Positions 8,260 to 18,893 of a stretch of 64,000 nt of DNA are shown one piece after another. A program made the translations under genes and the position numbers. Within the stretch, counting starts at the first letter, position 1; every line of letters begins with the position of its first letter. Source of the DNA: Gordonia alkanivorans NBRC 16433 (GTDB lineage Bacteria; Actinomycetota; Actinomycetes; Mycobacteriales; Mycobacteriaceae); the NCBI RefSeq assembly GCF_000225505.1, contig NZ_BACI01000097.1, forward strand, positions 290,432-354,431, read 5' to 3'. The notes beneath the pieces were generated by a model. It was not told where the DNA came from. It did no database searches and worked only from the letters and a program-made list of their open reading frames with translations.

Positions 8260-8916
8260 TCACCAGATCATCGGGGCGAGGAATTTCGTGGCGAACGCAC
8301 GGGCCTGTTGCGGATCGGTACGGGCCGGGTCCGACGGCGGGGTCTCCAGGAGCGAGATCACCAGTCGCACATGGATCTCGACGGCCTCGAGCAGGTCCTC
8401 CACCGGCATCTGCGCACCCTCGTCGCGCAGGGTGGCGGCGACCCGATCGGTGACCATGTCGATGAACAGCGACGTCATCTTCGCGGTGACGCTCTTGATC
8501 TCGGAGTCGGTGAGGACGATCCGGCTCAGCAACGGATCGGACTTGACCAGCTCGGCGCCCACCGCGAAGGCCTCGACCAGGGCGTCCTTGGGGCCCATCC
8601 CCTTGACCGATTCCTCGAGTTTCTTCATGCCCCGCTCGTAGGCGTCGTTGGCGACGGCGTAAAGGAGGGCCTCCTTGTTGGGGAAGCGGCGGTAGAGCGT
8701 GCTGCGGCTGACGCCCGCACGGGCCGCGACCTCGTCGATGTTGGCACGTCGCACCCCGACCTCGGCGAACTCCGAACCTGCAGCGGCCAGGATCGCCGCC
8801 TCCTGGTCGGCCGGGCTGGCGGTGTTGCGCACCTTGCGGTTGGACGAGCGAGCGCCCTTTCCCCTTGCAGCGCTGTTCACGGTGTCCTTCACGGGATTGT
8901 CCGACACGCGACTCAC
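8260..8916 (-). CDS. TetR-family regulator (Rv3058c-like)
   Basis: This 218-residue regulator has a basic N-terminal tail and a helix-turn-helix around residues 38-80 (VRRANIDEVAARAGVSRSTLYRRF). The GTG start at 8916 overlaps the CYP136-type stop (GTGA), so it is co-translated with the P450. It probably regulates the P450/SDR unit through the palindrome at 10285-10297. No inducer can be read from the sequence. Confidence 0.85.
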   Translation of the reverse strand: MSRVSDNPVKDTVNSAARGKGARSSNRKVRNTASPADQEAAILAAAGSEFAEVGVRRANIDEVAARAGVSRSTLYRRFPNKEALLYAVANDAYERGMKKLEESVKGMGPKDALVEAFAVGAELVKSDPLLSRIVLTDSEIKSVTAKMTSLFIDMVTDRVAATLRDEGAQMPVEDLLEAVEIHVRLVISLLETPPSDPARTDPQQARAFATKFLAPMIW

Positions 8917-10250
8917 CGACGCCGGAGGGGCACGGGGAGCTTGTCCTTGGGCACGGGCAGCGCGCTGTAGTCCATGGGCAGGACGTAGTCGGCCGGAACC
9001 GACCACTCGTACCCGCGGAGCAGGTGGTGCATGATCGTCTTGATCTCCATCTGGCCAAAATACAGGCCGATACATTTGTGAACGCCACCACCAAATGGCA
9101 TCCAGGCGAAGCGGTGGGACTTGTCCTCGGCGCGTTCGGGACCGAACCTCTCCGGGTCGAACATGTCAGGGTTGGTGAAGAACTCGGGATCCCGATGACT
9201 GGACAGGGATGACGTGGTGACGATGGTGCCCTCGGGGACGTAGAAGCCCTCGATCGAGGTGTCCTTGACCGCCATACGGGGCTGCGCCGGGACCGGCGGG
9301 CACAGTCGGAGCGACTCCTTCATCACCAGATCGAGGGCCGTCATGCCGGCGAGAGCGTCGTAGCCGAGTTCCGGTCCGAGTTCGAGGGACTCGGCGCGGG
9401 CGCGGTCCTGCCACTCGGGATGCTTGGCCATGTTGTAGGCCATCTGGGTCATCGTGATGGTCGAGGTGTCGTGCGCGGCCATGAGCACGAAGATCATGTG
9501 GTTGACCACGTCCTCATCGGAGAAGCTGTGCCCCTCATCGCTTTCCGCGTGGCACAGGACCGAGAAGAGATCCGGCGTCTCCCGCGCGCGCTTGGCCGCG
9601 ATGTTGGCGTAGAAGAACTCCTCGAGGACCTTGCGTGAACGCAGGCCCTTCCACCAGCGTCCACCGGGCAGGGGTTTGCGCACGTAGGCAACGCCTGCGC
9701 GGACGGTGTCGATGAATGCCTTGTTGATCCGGTCGGCCTCGTCCCGGGGCAGGTTCAACCCGAGGAAGACCTCGAGCGCGAGGTCGAGGGTGAGCGCCTT
9801 GAACTGCTCGAACAGCTTCACCGAACCAACCGGGAACTCCGCGACGCGCTCGGCGATCATCGGCTGCATCTCCTGCATGTAACCCTCGAGCGCGGTGGTG
9901 CCGAACGCCTGCTGCAGTATCTGCCGGTGATGACGGTGCTCGTCGAAGTCGAGGAGCATGACGCCGCGGTTGAAGAAGGGACCGATGAAATAGCTCCACG
10001 CCGGACCGTTGGCGAAGGCCCGGTCCTTGTTCATCAGGAGTTCCTGGGCGGCCCGCGGGTTTCCGGTCATGACCATCTGCACACCGAAGGCGTTCAGCCC
10101 GGACACGTTGCCGAACTGCGCCCGGCGACGGTCGGCGAAGCCGAACGGGTCACGCCGCATCGACATGATCTCGAGGGAGCTGTTGCGGCCGGAGCACGGG
10201 ATGGCCTGCAGGTCGCTACCCGCCGGCGGGGTCGCCAGTACCGATGCCAT
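8913..10250 (-). CDS. cytochrome P450, CYP136 family
   Basis: This 445-residue P450 has the I-helix LMAAHDTSTITM, the K-helix ExxR in KESLRL and the haem loop FGGGVHKCIG with the Cys ligand. Segments such as IGPFFNRGVMLLDFDEH and the C-terminal region are close to M. tuberculosis CYP136 (Rv3059). AAGGAG lies 7 bases before the ATG. No ferredoxin gene is adjacent, so a trans-acting redox partner is needed. The natural substrate of CYP136 is not established. Confidence 0.88.
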   Translation of the reverse strand: MASVLATPPAGSDLQAIPCSGRNSSLEIMSMRRDPFGFADRRRAQFGNVSGLNAFGVQMVMTGNPRAAQELLMNKDRAFANGPAWSYFIGPFFNRGVMLLDFDEHRHHRQILQQAFGTTALEGYMQEMQPMIAERVAEFPVGSVKLFEQFKALTLDLALEVFLGLNLPRDEADRINKAFIDTVRAGVAYVRKPLPGGRWWKGLRSRKVLEEFFYANIAAKRARETPDLFSVLCHAESDEGHSFSDEDVVNHMIFVLMAAHDTSTITMTQMAYNMAKHPEWQDRARAESLELGPELGYDALAGMTALDLVMKESLRLCPPVPAQPRMAVKDTSIEGFYVPEGTIVTTSSLSSHRDPEFFTNPDMFDPERFGPERAEDKSHRFAWMPFGGGVHKCIGLYFGQMEIKTIMHHLLRGYEWSVPADYVLPMDYSALPVPKDKLPVPLRRR

Positions 10251-10284
10251 CGACCGTCTCCTTCCGAACAGAGAGCCCTACGGA

Positions 10285-10331
10285 ATGTGATCCACATCGC
10301 ATACTAGACCATGTTGAGACGATTCGGTAAA
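10285..10331 (-). promoter_or_regulatory. CYP136 operon promoter and candidate operator
   Basis: Reading leftwards, TTTACC at 10331-10326 and TAGTAT at 10306-10301 form a -35/-10 pair with a 19-base spacer. Just downstream is the inverted repeat ATGTG-ATC-CACAT at 10285-10297. The palindrome would sit near the transcription start, where a TetR repressor would block initiation. Confidence 0.45.
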
Positions 10332-10343
10332 AGCGTTCCTAAC

Positions 10344-11330
10344 TCACTCCTCGACGAGCAGGCGATGACACCGCCGCAGCCGATCCCGCCACCACTGTCT
10401 GCGGCCCTCCGGGGCGGCATGCGCAACGGCGTCGACGTCGGCATCGGGACCGAACCAGCGCGGTTCGACGACACCGTCACGCATCAGGAACGACGGTGCG
10501 ACGTCGGCGGTGAACAGCGAGCCCGTGCCGAGTCCGCAGGCGAGGTCGAGCCGAGGCAGCGCCGCCGCCGCGGCGACCCCGGCCGCCATGCCGACTGCGC
10601 TGTCGAGCGCACTCGACACCACCACGTCGAGACCCAGGGTGTCGGCCAGTTCGAGCGTGGCACGCATCCCCCCGAGGGGCGCCACCTTCACCACGGCGAC
10701 ATCGGCGGCATCCGCGGCGACCACGCGCAATGGGTCGTCGGCCTTGCGGATGGATTCGTCGGCGGCGATCGGGACCTCGACCGCACGCCGCACCTGCGCG
10801 AGCTCCTCGACCGTGCGGCAGGGCTGTTCGGCGTACTCGACGTCGCCGATCGCACGTAGGGCGGTGATCGCCTCGTCCACCGACCAGCCGCCGTTGGCGT
10901 CGACCCGCACCCTCCCGATCAGCTCACGTGTCGCCGCGACCCGCGCGACGTCGTCGTCGAGCGTCTGACCCGGTTCTGCGACCTTCACCTTCGCGGTCCC
11001 CGCGCCCGGATATCGCTTCAGCAGGTCGGGCACCTCGTCGGCCGGGATGGCGGGCACGGTCGCGTTGACCGGCACGGTGTCCCGGACCGCGGGTGGCGGA
11101 CCGAGATAGGCGGCCTCGATACCGGCGCGCAGCCACGCGGAGGCCTCGGCGTCCTCGTACTCGACGAAGGGGCCGAACTCGCCCCACCCCGCCGGCCCGG
11201 CGAAGACCATCGTCTCGCGGAAGGTCAGCCCACGGAACCTGGTCCGCATGGGGAGGCGGACCACCACGGCCGTCGCGAGCAGGTCCTCCACGTCCGGGAG
11301 CTCCCACTCGCCCCTCATGCCGCCGGGCAT
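10344..11330 (-). CDS. menC: o-succinylbenzoate synthase MenC
   Basis: This 328-residue enolase-superfamily enzyme dehydrates SHCHC to o-succinylbenzoate in menaquinone synthesis. Visible active-site elements are the K-x-K in TAKVKVAEPG, the metal ligands in RVDANGGW, EQPC and ADES, and the second Lys in VVKVAPLGG. ATG 11330 is preceded by AGGAGG at five bases, so longer in-frame starts are rejected. No other men gene is in the window. It is divergent from the DUF2236 gene. Confidence 0.88.
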   Translation of the reverse strand: MPGGMRGEWELPDVEDLLATAVVVRLPMRTRFRGLTFRETMVFAGPAGWGEFGPFVEYEDAEASAWLRAGIEAAYLGPPPAVRDTVPVNATVPAIPADEVPDLLKRYPGAGTAKVKVAEPGQTLDDDVARVAATRELIGRVRVDANGGWSVDEAITALRAIGDVEYAEQPCRTVEELAQVRRAVEVPIAADESIRKADDPLRVVAADAADVAVVKVAPLGGMRATLELADTLGLDVVVSSALDSAVGMAAGVAAAAALPRLDLACGLGTGSLFTADVAPSFLMRDGVVEPRWFGPDADVDAVAHAAPEGRRQWWRDRLRRCHRLLVEE

Positions 11331-11384
11331 CGCTTCCTCCTGAGTCGCTGGCGTCAACCTTGAACGAGGGTTGTGTGAATTCGA

Positions 11385-11410
11385 TGGAACAACCTTTTCA
11401 CTTTGTTCCA
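11385..11410. promoter_or_regulatory. 8-bp inverted repeat in the menC/DUF2236 divergent promoter
   Basis: TGGAACAA at 11385-11392 and TTGTTCCA at 11403-11410 are perfect inverted arms separated by 10 bases. The element lies midway between the two divergent starts and could be a dimer-binding operator. It does not match the KstR consensus. Confidence 0.5.
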
Positions 11411-11430
11411 AGTCCGCTACCCTCGCTCTC

Positions 11431-12369
11431 ATGTCAGTCAACCAGGGATTCGATGCCGGTATCCGCGAGGCGGAACCGATGATCGTCGACGACACCCCGG
11501 ACACCGCCGGCGAGATCGTGCGGCCTCGGCTCGGAGCCGACTCACTCGTGTGGAAGTTCTACGGCGACTCGCGGGGCATCCTCGGCTTTCAGCGCCTGGC
11601 CGGCACCGAGAACTGCATCGAGCAGCTCGGGCAGGCCGTCCTCGACCACTCGGTGATCTTCAGCGACTTCCTCGGCCGCGCCAAGCGCACCGGACCGCCG
11701 GTGATGAAGACCGTGTACAGCACCGAACCCGAGAAATGGGGCCGCACGGTGCGCGACTTCCATCGCGACATCAAGGGCACCATCAGCGACGGTTCGCGCT
11801 ACCACGCGCTGAACCCGGAGCTGTTCTACTGGGCCCACGCAACCTTCGTCGACCAGGTTCTCTACATCACCGACACGTTCATCCGTCGCCTCACCTATGC
11901 CGAGAAGGTCCAGATCTTCGAAGAAAGCAAGGTCTGGTACCAGCTCTACGGTGTCAGCGACCGCGGCCAGCCCCAGACGTACGAGGAGTTCGTCGCCTAC
12001 TGGGAGGACATGCTCAACCGTTTCGTCCCCCACAAGACGATCGTCTACGCGACCGGTTACATCCGCCAGGGACTGCCCCGACCCAAGAAGATCCCGGCCC
12101 CGGTGTGGAACGTCCTGTCGGCTCCGCTCAATGCGTTCATCCGCACGGTCATCGTGGGGACACTCCCCCAGCAGATGCGCGATGTCTGCGACCTGGAGTG
12201 GAACGACAAGAAGGAGAAGAATTTCCAGCGCTTCGCCGCTTTCATGCGTGCGATCAACCCGCTGGTCAACAGGCTCCCACTCAAGTACCTCTACGTCCCG
12301 TGGGCGTACGAGGCGTGGGAAAAGGTCGGCATCGACCCCCGCCCGTTGCACAACAAGCCCGCGGCCTAA
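11431..12369 (+). CDS. DUF2236 (MpaB/rubber-oxygenase-fold) protein
   Basis: This 312-residue protein matches the oxygenase family DUF2236, whose characterised members (latex-clearing protein, MpaB) bind haem b and cleave isoprenoid double bases or other unsaturated hydrophobic chains. Conserved features are VWKFYGDSRG near the N-terminus, an RDFHRDIKG motif and WAHATFVDQVLY with candidate haem His residues. ATG 11431 is chosen because upstream in-frame sequence covers the operator region. Mycolata carry many paralogues, and the substrate is unknown. It overlaps the convergent hydrolase gene by four bases. Confidence 0.8.
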   Translation: MSVNQGFDAGIREAEPMIVDDTPDTAGEIVRPRLGADSLVWKFYGDSRGILGFQRLAGTENCIEQLGQAVLDHSVIFSDFLGRAKRTGPPVMKTVYSTEPEKWGRTVRDFHRDIKGTISDGSRYHALNPELFYWAHATFVDQVLYITDTFIRRLTYAEKVQIFEESKVWYQLYGVSDRGQPQTYEEFVAYWEDMLNRFVPHKTIVYATGYIRQGLPRPKKIPAPVWNVLSAPLNAFIRTVIVGTLPQQMRDVCDLEWNDKKEKNFQRFAAFMRAINPLVNRLPLKYLYVPWAYEAWEKVGIDPRPLHNKPAA

Positions 12370-13112
12370 CGCCCCAGGAATCCCTCGACGTGCCGGATGA
12401 ACTCCGCACGGCGGTCGCGGTGCACGCTGTGCCCGGCGTCGAGGATGACGAACCGTGAGTCCGGCAGCGCCTCGCTGACCGTCCGCAGGTGGCGGGGCGG
12501 CAGGAAGCTGCGCTCCCCGCCCGAGATGACCATCGTGGAGGCGCTGACGCGAGGCAGTTCCGACCACCACTGCGGTGCGCAGACATCGAACTCGGCGACG
12601 ATCTCGTCGCCCATCCGTCCGTCGAACCGGAAGACCGGGAAGGGGTTGCGCGCCAGCGCGACGAGCCCACGGATCTGCTCGCCGAGCGTCGCTTTCATGG
12701 TGATTCCCTCGGAGAGATCGGCCTCGTCCCGCGGCATCGGCGGGACCTCCTCGAGGACCATCCGACGCACACGGGACGGTTCGTACATCGCCAGCCGCAA
12801 CGCGGTGTGGGCTCCGAGCGAATGCCCGACCACGTCGGCCACGTGAATCCCCAGATTGTCGAGCACGTACACCAGGTCGTCACGAAAATCGTCGAGACGG
12901 TACGGGCCGTCGGGGCGTCCGCTGCGGCCGTGCCCGCGCAGATCGACGCTGACCACACCACGACCCTGCCGTCGCAACGACGCGGCAAGCGGCCGCCAGG
13001 TCGAATGATCCGACGCCATCCCGTGGACGAGGACCACCGGCACGCCACGGTCGGGTTCACCGGCCACCCGGACCGCCAGGTCGGGTTCGGCACGTCGACT
13101 GAGCACACGCAT
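12366..13112 (-). CDS. alpha/beta hydrolase
   Basis: This roughly 248-residue alpha/beta hydrolase has the oxyanion segment VLVHGMASDHSTW, the nucleophile elbow GHSLGAH and the catalytic His in LDAGHSVHRD. ATG 13112 is the favoured start; an in-frame extension to 13280 contains a CTNPECDEARR segment with a Cys pair and may be real. The gene converges with the DUF2236 gene and lies just downstream of the tuf terminator, on the same strand as tuf. Substrate unknown. Confidence 0.8.
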   Translation of the reverse strand: MRVLSRRAEPDLAVRVAGEPDRGVPVVLVHGMASDHSTWRPLAASLRRQGRGVVSVDLRGHGRSGRPDGPYRLDDFRDDLVYVLDNLGIHVADVVGHSLGAHTALRLAMYEPSRVRRMVLEEVPPMPRDEADLSEGITMKATLGEQIRGLVALARNPFPVFRFDGRMGDEIVAEFDVCAPQWWSELPRVSASTMVISGGERSFLPPRHLRTVSEALPDSRFVILDAGHSVHRDRRAEFIRHVEGFLGR

Positions 13113-13264
13113 GCCCTCGAGCCTACGAAAGGCGGCCCTGCGCGCCTCGTCACACTCGGGATTCGTGCAGTACCCACGTATCACGACCGGCAGACCCCAG
13201 TTCGACGATGCGACGTCGATCGAGGTCGCGTCGTCGAATCGAGGTTCGGCGGTGCCGGGATGAC

Positions 13265-13316
13265 AAAGGCGCCCGGCCACTTTCGTGACCGGGCGCCTCC
13301 TTGACTCAGTGAGTCA
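13265..13316 (-). terminator. tuf operon terminator
   Basis: A 14-base stem (13267-13280 with 13285-13298, one mismatch) with a TTTC loop follows the tuf stop on the minus strand. It is preceded by the short palindrome TGACTCAGTGAGTCA at 13302-13316. After the main stem comes TTTGTC. This is the strongest intrinsic terminator at this end of the ribosomal operon. Confidence 0.85.
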
Positions 13317-13332
13317 GTGCGTCAGGACAAGA

Positions 13333-14523
<1,191 letters not shown>

Positions 14524-14633
14524 TTTGTGTCCTCCTGGACTGTTGCTGCTGGGCGGATCCCAGCAGGAGATTTACTGATTTACGATGTGCGCCCGCTTTG
14601 TCGGCCAGCGCGGATTGCTCGAGCTCGAGGCGA

Positions 14634-16739
14634 TTACTCGCCGGTTGCCTTCGCGATGATCTCCTTCGACACGTTCGCGGGAACTTCCGCGTACGAGTCG
14701 AACACCATGGAGTAGTTTGCCCGGCCCTGGGTCTTCGACCGGAGGTCTCCGATGTAGCCGAACATCTCCGACAGCGGAACCTGTGCCTTGACGACACGAG
14801 CACCGCTGCGCTCCTCCATGGCCTGGATCTGGCCACGGCGGGAGTTCAGATCGCCGATGACGTCACCCATGTAATCCTCGGGAGTCGTGACCTCGACGGC
14901 CATGATCGGCTCCAGGATGACCGGGCCGGCCATCTTCGCAGCTTCCTTGAGGGCTTGCGAGCCGGCGATCTTGAAGGCCATTTCCGAGGAGTCGACGTCG
15001 TGGTACTGACCGTCGAGCAGGGTGACCTTCAGATTGACCAGCGGGTAGCCGGCGAGGACACCGTACTGCATGGCGTCCTGGGCGCCGGCATCCACCGACG
15101 GGATGTACTCGCGCGGGACTCGACCACCGGTGACGGCGTTGTCGAATTCGTAGGTCGCACCGTCCTCGGCGTCCACGAGGGGCTCGAGCTTGATGATGAC
15201 CTTCGCGAACTGACCCGAACCACCGGTCTGCTTCTTGTGGGTGTACTCGTGCTTCTCGACCGTCTTGCGGATGGTCTCGCGGTACGCCACCTGCGGCTTG
15301 CCGACGTTGGCCTCGACCTTGAACTCGCGCTTCATGCGGTCGACCAGGATGTCGAGGTGGAGCTCGCCCATACCGCCGATGACGGTCTGGCCGGTCTCCT
15401 CGTCGAGCTTGACCGAGAAGGTCGGGTCCTCTTCGGCCAGCTTCTGGATCGCGGTGCCCAGCTTCTCCTGGTCGGACTTGGTCTTCGGCTCGATCGAGAC
15501 GTTGATGACCGGGTCCGGGAAGCTCATGGACTCGAGCACGATCGGGTTCGCCGAGTCGCAGAGGGTGTCACCGGTGGTGGTGTCCTTGAGACCGATCATC
15601 GCGTAGATGTGACCCGCGGTGGCGTCCTCGACCGGCATCTCCTTGTTGGCGTGCATCTGGAAGAGCTTGCCGATGCGCTCTTTCTTGCCCTTGGTCGCGT
15701 TGAGCACCTGGGTGCCCGCGGTGATGTGGCCCGAGTAGACACGCACGAAGGTCAGCTTGCCGAAGAACGGGTGAGCCGCGATCTTGAACGCGAGAGCCGA
15801 GAACGGCTCGTCGGCGGACGGCTTGCGCGAGAGGATCTCTTCCTCGTCGCCCACGGCGTGACCCTCGACCGACGGCACGTCCAGCGGGGACGGCAGGTAG
15901 TCGATGACCGCGTCGAGCATGGGCTGGACGCCCTTGTTCTTGAACGCCGAACCACAGATGACCGGGTAGAGCTCACGGCTCACGGTCAGCTTGCGGATAG
16001 CTCCCTTGATCTCCTCGACGGTGAGCTCTTCGCCGCCGAAGTACTTCTCCATGAGGGCTTCGTCGGACTCGGCAACCGTCTCGAGCAGCGCCTCGCGGTA
16101 CTCGGCAGCCTTCTCGACCAGGTCGGCCGGGATCTCCTCGATCGTCGGCTCGGCACCGGTCGGCACGACGCCGCGCCAGGTGATGGCCTTCTGCTCGATG
16201 AGGTCGACGACGCCGTCGAAGTTGTCCTCGGCACCGATCGGGAGCTGCAGGACCAGCGGCTTGGCGCCGAGACGGTCCTTGATGGTCTGGACGGTGAAGT
16301 AGAAGTCCGCGCCCAGCTTGTCCATCTTGTTGACGAAGCAGATACGGGGGACTTCGTACTTCTCGGCCTGACGCCACACCTGCTCGGACTGCGGCTCGAC
16401 GCCTTCCTTGCCGTCGAAGACCGCAACCGCGCCGTCGAGGACGCGGAGGCTGCGCTCCACCTCGACGGTGAAGTCGACGTGTCCGGGGGTGTCGATGATG
16501 TTGATCTGGTTCTTGTTCCAGAAACAGGTCACGGCCGCGGAGGTGATGGTGATACCACGCTCCTTCTCCTGCTCCATCCAGTCGGTGGTCGAGGCACCGT
16601 CGTGGGTTTCACCGATCTTGTAGTTCACACCGGTGTAGAAGAGGATTCGCTCGGTCGTGGTGGTCTTGCCGGCATCGATGTGGGCCATGATGCCGATGTT
16701 GCGAACCTTGTTCAGGTCGCTGAGCACTTCCTGTGCCAC
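14634..16739 (-). CDS. fusA: elongation factor G
   Basis: This 701-residue GTPase drives translocation on the ribosome. It has G1 [10 protein letters not shown] near residue 20, DTPGHVDF, and [10 protein letters not shown], followed by the EF-G domains II-V at full length. The start codon is GTG. The gene lies 86 bases after rpsG and 110 bases before tuf, within the classical str operon. Confidence 0.98.
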   Translation of the reverse strand: MAQEVLSDLNKVRNIGIMAHIDAGKTTTTERILFYTGVNYKIGETHDGASTTDWMEQEKERGITITSAAVTCFWNKNQINIIDTPGHVDFTVEVERSLRVLDGAVAVFDGKEGVEPQSEQVWRQAEKYEVPRICFVNKMDKLGADFYFTVQTIKDRLGAKPLVLQLPIGAEDNFDGVVDLIEQKAITWRGVVPTGAEPTIEEIPADLVEKAAEYREALLETVAESDEALMEKYFGGEELTVEEIKGAIRKLTVSRELYPVICGSAFKNKGVQPMLDAVIDYLPSPLDVPSVEGHAVGDEEEILSRKPSADEPFSALAFKIAAHPFFGKLTFVRVYSGHITAGTQVLNATKGKKERIGKLFQMHANKEMPVEDATAGHIYAMIGLKDTTTGDTLCDSANPIVLESMSFPDPVINVSIEPKTKSDQEKLGTAIQKLAEEDPTFSVKLDEETGQTVIGGMGELHLDILVDRMKREFKVEANVGKPQVAYRETIRKTVEKHEYTHKKQTGGSGQFAKVIIKLEPLVDAEDGATYEFDNAVTGGRVPREYIPSVDAGAQDAMQYGVLAGYPLVNLKVTLLDGQYHDVDSSEMAFKIAGSQALKEAAKMAGPVILEPIMAVEVTTPEDYMGDVIGDLNSRRGQIQAMEERSGARVVKAQVPLSEMFGYIGDLRSKTQGRANYSMVFDSYAEVPANVSKEIIAKATGE

Positions 16740-16825
16740 TTATTCGCCTCGCAATTTCGCTAGAGCTGTTGGGTCTGAGGTGGGTCCGGCCGCGGCGACC
16801 CGAAGGCCGCCGCGGCCGGCAGTGA

Positions 16826-17296
16826 TCACCAGCGGTAGTGCGCGAACGCCCGGTTGGCCTCGGCCATCTTGTGGGTGTCCTCGCGGCGCTTCACCGAAGC
16901 ACCGAGGCCGTTGGAGGCGTCGAGCAGCTCGTTGGCCAGGCGCTCGACCATCGTCTTCTCGCGACGCTGACGGCTGAAGGTCACCAGCCAGCGGAGCGCC
17001 AGGGTGTTGGCGCGGTTCGGCTTGACCTCGATCGGCACCTGGTAGGTGGCGCCACCGACGCGGCGGCTCTTCACCTCGAGGGTGGGCTTGACGTTGTCGA
17101 GCGCGCGCTTGAGGGTGACGACGGGGTCGGTGCCCGTCTTCTCGCGGGCCTGCTCGAGGGCGCCGTAGACGATGCGCTCGGCGGTCGACTTCTTGCCGTC
17201 CAGCAGGATCTTGTTGACCAGCTGGGTGACCAGCGGCGAACCGTAGACCGGGTCGTTGATCAGGGGGCGCTTGGGTGCGGGTCCTTTACGTGGCAT
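16826..17296 (-). CDS. rpsG: 30S ribosomal protein S7
   Basis: This 156-residue protein nucleates assembly of the 30S head. The N-terminus [12 protein letters not shown] and the middle [12 protein letters not shown] are characteristic of S7. It sits six bases after rpsL, in the conserved order rpsL-rpsG-fusA-tuf. Confidence 0.98.
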   Translation of the reverse strand: MPRKGPAPKRPLINDPVYGSPLVTQLVNKILLDGKKSTAERIVYGALEQAREKTGTDPVVTLKRALDNVKPTLEVKSRRVGGATYQVPIEVKPNRANTLALRWLVTFSRQRREKTMVERLANELLDASNGLGASVKRREDTHKMAEANRAFAHYRW

Positions 17297-17302
17297 GACT
17301 TA

Positions 17303-17674
17303 TCAGTTCCCCTTCTTCGCGCCGTAGCGGCTACGGGCCTGCTTGCGGTCCTTGACACCCTGGGTGTCGAGCGAGCCGCGGATGATCTTGTAGCGCACAC
17401 CCGGGAGGTCCTTCACACGACCGCCGCGGACGAGCACCATCGAGTGCTCCTGCAGGTTGTGGCCTTCACCGGGGATGTACGCGGTGACCTCGACAGAGCT
17501 GGTCAGACGCACACGGGCGACCTTACGAAGAGCCGAGTTCGGCTTCTTGGGGGTGGTGGTGTAGACGCGGGTGCACACGCCACGACGCTGCGGGCTTCCC
17601 TTGAGGGCCGCGGTCTTGGTCTTTGCAGCCTTGTCATGACGGCCCTTGCGGACCAGCTGGTTGATTGTTGGCAC
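17303..17674 (-). CDS. rpsL: 30S ribosomal protein S12
   Basis: This 123-residue decoding-centre protein starts with GTG and [12 protein letters not shown]. Lys43 (in TTPKKPNS) and Lys88 (in GGRVKDLPG) carry the wild-type residues; substitutions there give streptomycin resistance, so this allele predicts sensitivity at this locus. An AGAGGA element lies about 11 bases before the GTG, a somewhat long spacing. Confidence 0.98.
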   Translation of the reverse strand: MPTINQLVRKGRHDKAAKTKTAALKGSPQRRGVCTRVYTTTPKKPNSALRKVARVRLTSSVEVTAYIPGEGHNLQEHSMVLVRGGRVKDLPGVRYKIIRGSLDTQGVKDRKQARSRYGAKKGN

Positions 17675-18082
17675 TAGGTGTTCATTCCTCTTTGTTGTCA
17701 GTTGTGGTTGGTGCTCCGGGCAAGCTCACGGATCTCGGCTCTACGCCGCCTCCGGCGTGCTTCCACAACTCGCCCCACCAGTGCATTCACACTGGTCAGT
17801 ACATTTTCGCTACCCCGAGGTCGGGCGTGTCATACACTCGACAGCGGATTCGCTTGTCAGCCCACGGACCGCCCGTGCCCCGAGTCGGTCGATCTCAGGG
17901 CCGGCTCGAGAGCCGTTGGCCGGGCATGCGGACTGGCCCAGCATGGGCCGGGCACCGACGATCCACTCTACCGATCGGGTTTGCACAGGTCAAAAAACGG
18001 ATCCTCCGCGCGACCTGCAGGTGAACAGGTCGTGTGCGCTGGGGTCCGGCGACGCTGAGACATGGCATTACCTTGTCCACTC
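17675..18082 (-). promoter_or_regulatory. rpsL operon promoter and long 5' leader
   Basis: No gene is evident in this 408-base stretch. On the minus strand, TTGACC at 17994-17989 and TAGAGT at 17971-17966 form a promoter with an ideal 17-base spacer. That leaves about 290 bases of untranslated leader before rpsL. The leader contains a perfect inverted repeat, ACCAGTG-N6-CACTGGT, at 17777-17796. Leader-based control is possible but unproven. Confidence 0.6.
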
Positions 18083-18886
18083 TTACACCCCCGAACCCGA
18101 CGCGTCGAGCCTTCGGCGAACCGCCGCCCGACCGGTACCCGCCGGCGCTCCGACCTGGGCCCGGACCTTCGCGATCGATGCCGCGAACGGACTGTCCGGA
18201 TCCATCGGCCGCCCAATCGGCGAACTCTGGCCGCCGAACCACCGGTCGACGATCGTCGCCTGGCGTTCGAGGTTGTGGTCGGCCCACGCGTGGTGAGCAT
18301 CACCCGTCCCCCGGATGCCGTAGACGTTCTCGCCGAGTTCGTGCCGCGCCTGAACCGCGAGCGCATCGGCCAGGAACGACGCCGCGGACCGGGCGCCAAC
18401 GATCTGCCGGGCGTGCACGAGTTCATGGACCAGCAGTTGGCCGGGCACTGGATAGGCCCCGGGACCGGCCCCGAGGGGCGCGTCGAACATCGCGCCGAGA
18501 TTGCAGAGGATGCGCCCATCGACCCCGGGCACGGTGAACGCGCGTCCCCTTCGTCCGGCGAGATCGGTGAGGATGACGTCGTCGAGCCATCCGGCGGGCC
18601 CGAAGACGAGCTCGGCGGTTCGCCGTTCCTCATCGCACAGGGGGCGGTGCCGAAAACTGAGGCGGGCGACGATCCCTGCGGCGGCGCCGGCCATCCCGGC
18701 GATCACGAGACCCAGAGGCCCGAACCAGACCGTGGCGATCGCGACGTGCGCGGCGACGAGGACTCCGTCGGTCGACGCCGGTCCCGCCGGTAGACGTACA
18801 CCTCCGACTCGATGAGCGAGCGACAGCACGACACCGAGGAACCGGCCGTAACCGCGAGCCACGTGGATGAGGAGTCGTCGGCGCAT
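18083..18886 (-). CDS. membrane-anchored HExxH protein of unknown function
   Basis: This 267-residue protein has two N-terminal hydrophobic segments (residues about 45-72) and then a soluble domain carrying LLVHELVHARQ, an HExxH zinc-protease signature, near residues 152-162. A downstream NLERQATIVDRWF could provide a further acidic ligand, as in minigluzincin or DUF4157-like folds. The catalytic assignment rests on this motif alone. It follows the methyltransferase by seven bases on the same strand and is probably co-transcribed. Confidence 0.65.
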   Translation of the reverse strand: MRRRLLIHVARGYGRFLGVVLSLAHRVGGVRLPAGPASTDGVLVAAHVAIATVWFGPLGLVIAGMAGAAAGIVARLSFRHRPLCDEERRTAELVFGPAGWLDDVILTDLAGRRGRAFTVPGVDGRILCNLGAMFDAPLGAGPGAYPVPGQLLVHELVHARQIVGARSAASFLADALAVQARHELGENVYGIRGTGDAHHAWADHNLERQATIVDRWFGGQSSPIGRPMDPDSPFAASIAKVRAQVGAPAGTGRAAVRRRLDASGSGV

Positions 18887-18893
18887 CAGTGTC

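Noticed and set aside
10304..10317. KstR-like sequence TAGACCATGTTGAG before CYP136
   Set aside because: Two fixed positions of TnnAACnnGTTnnA are wrong and symmetry is poor; a -10 element explains part of it better.
14598..16763. 721-codon open frame on the plus strand opposite fusA
   Set aside because: It is the antisense shadow of fusA, produced by strong GC3 bias; the product is Leu/Val/Asp-rich with no domain.
17675..18082. tRNA or other RNA gene in the rpsL leader
   Set aside because: No cloverleaf or CCA end was seen; the inverted repeat is too short.
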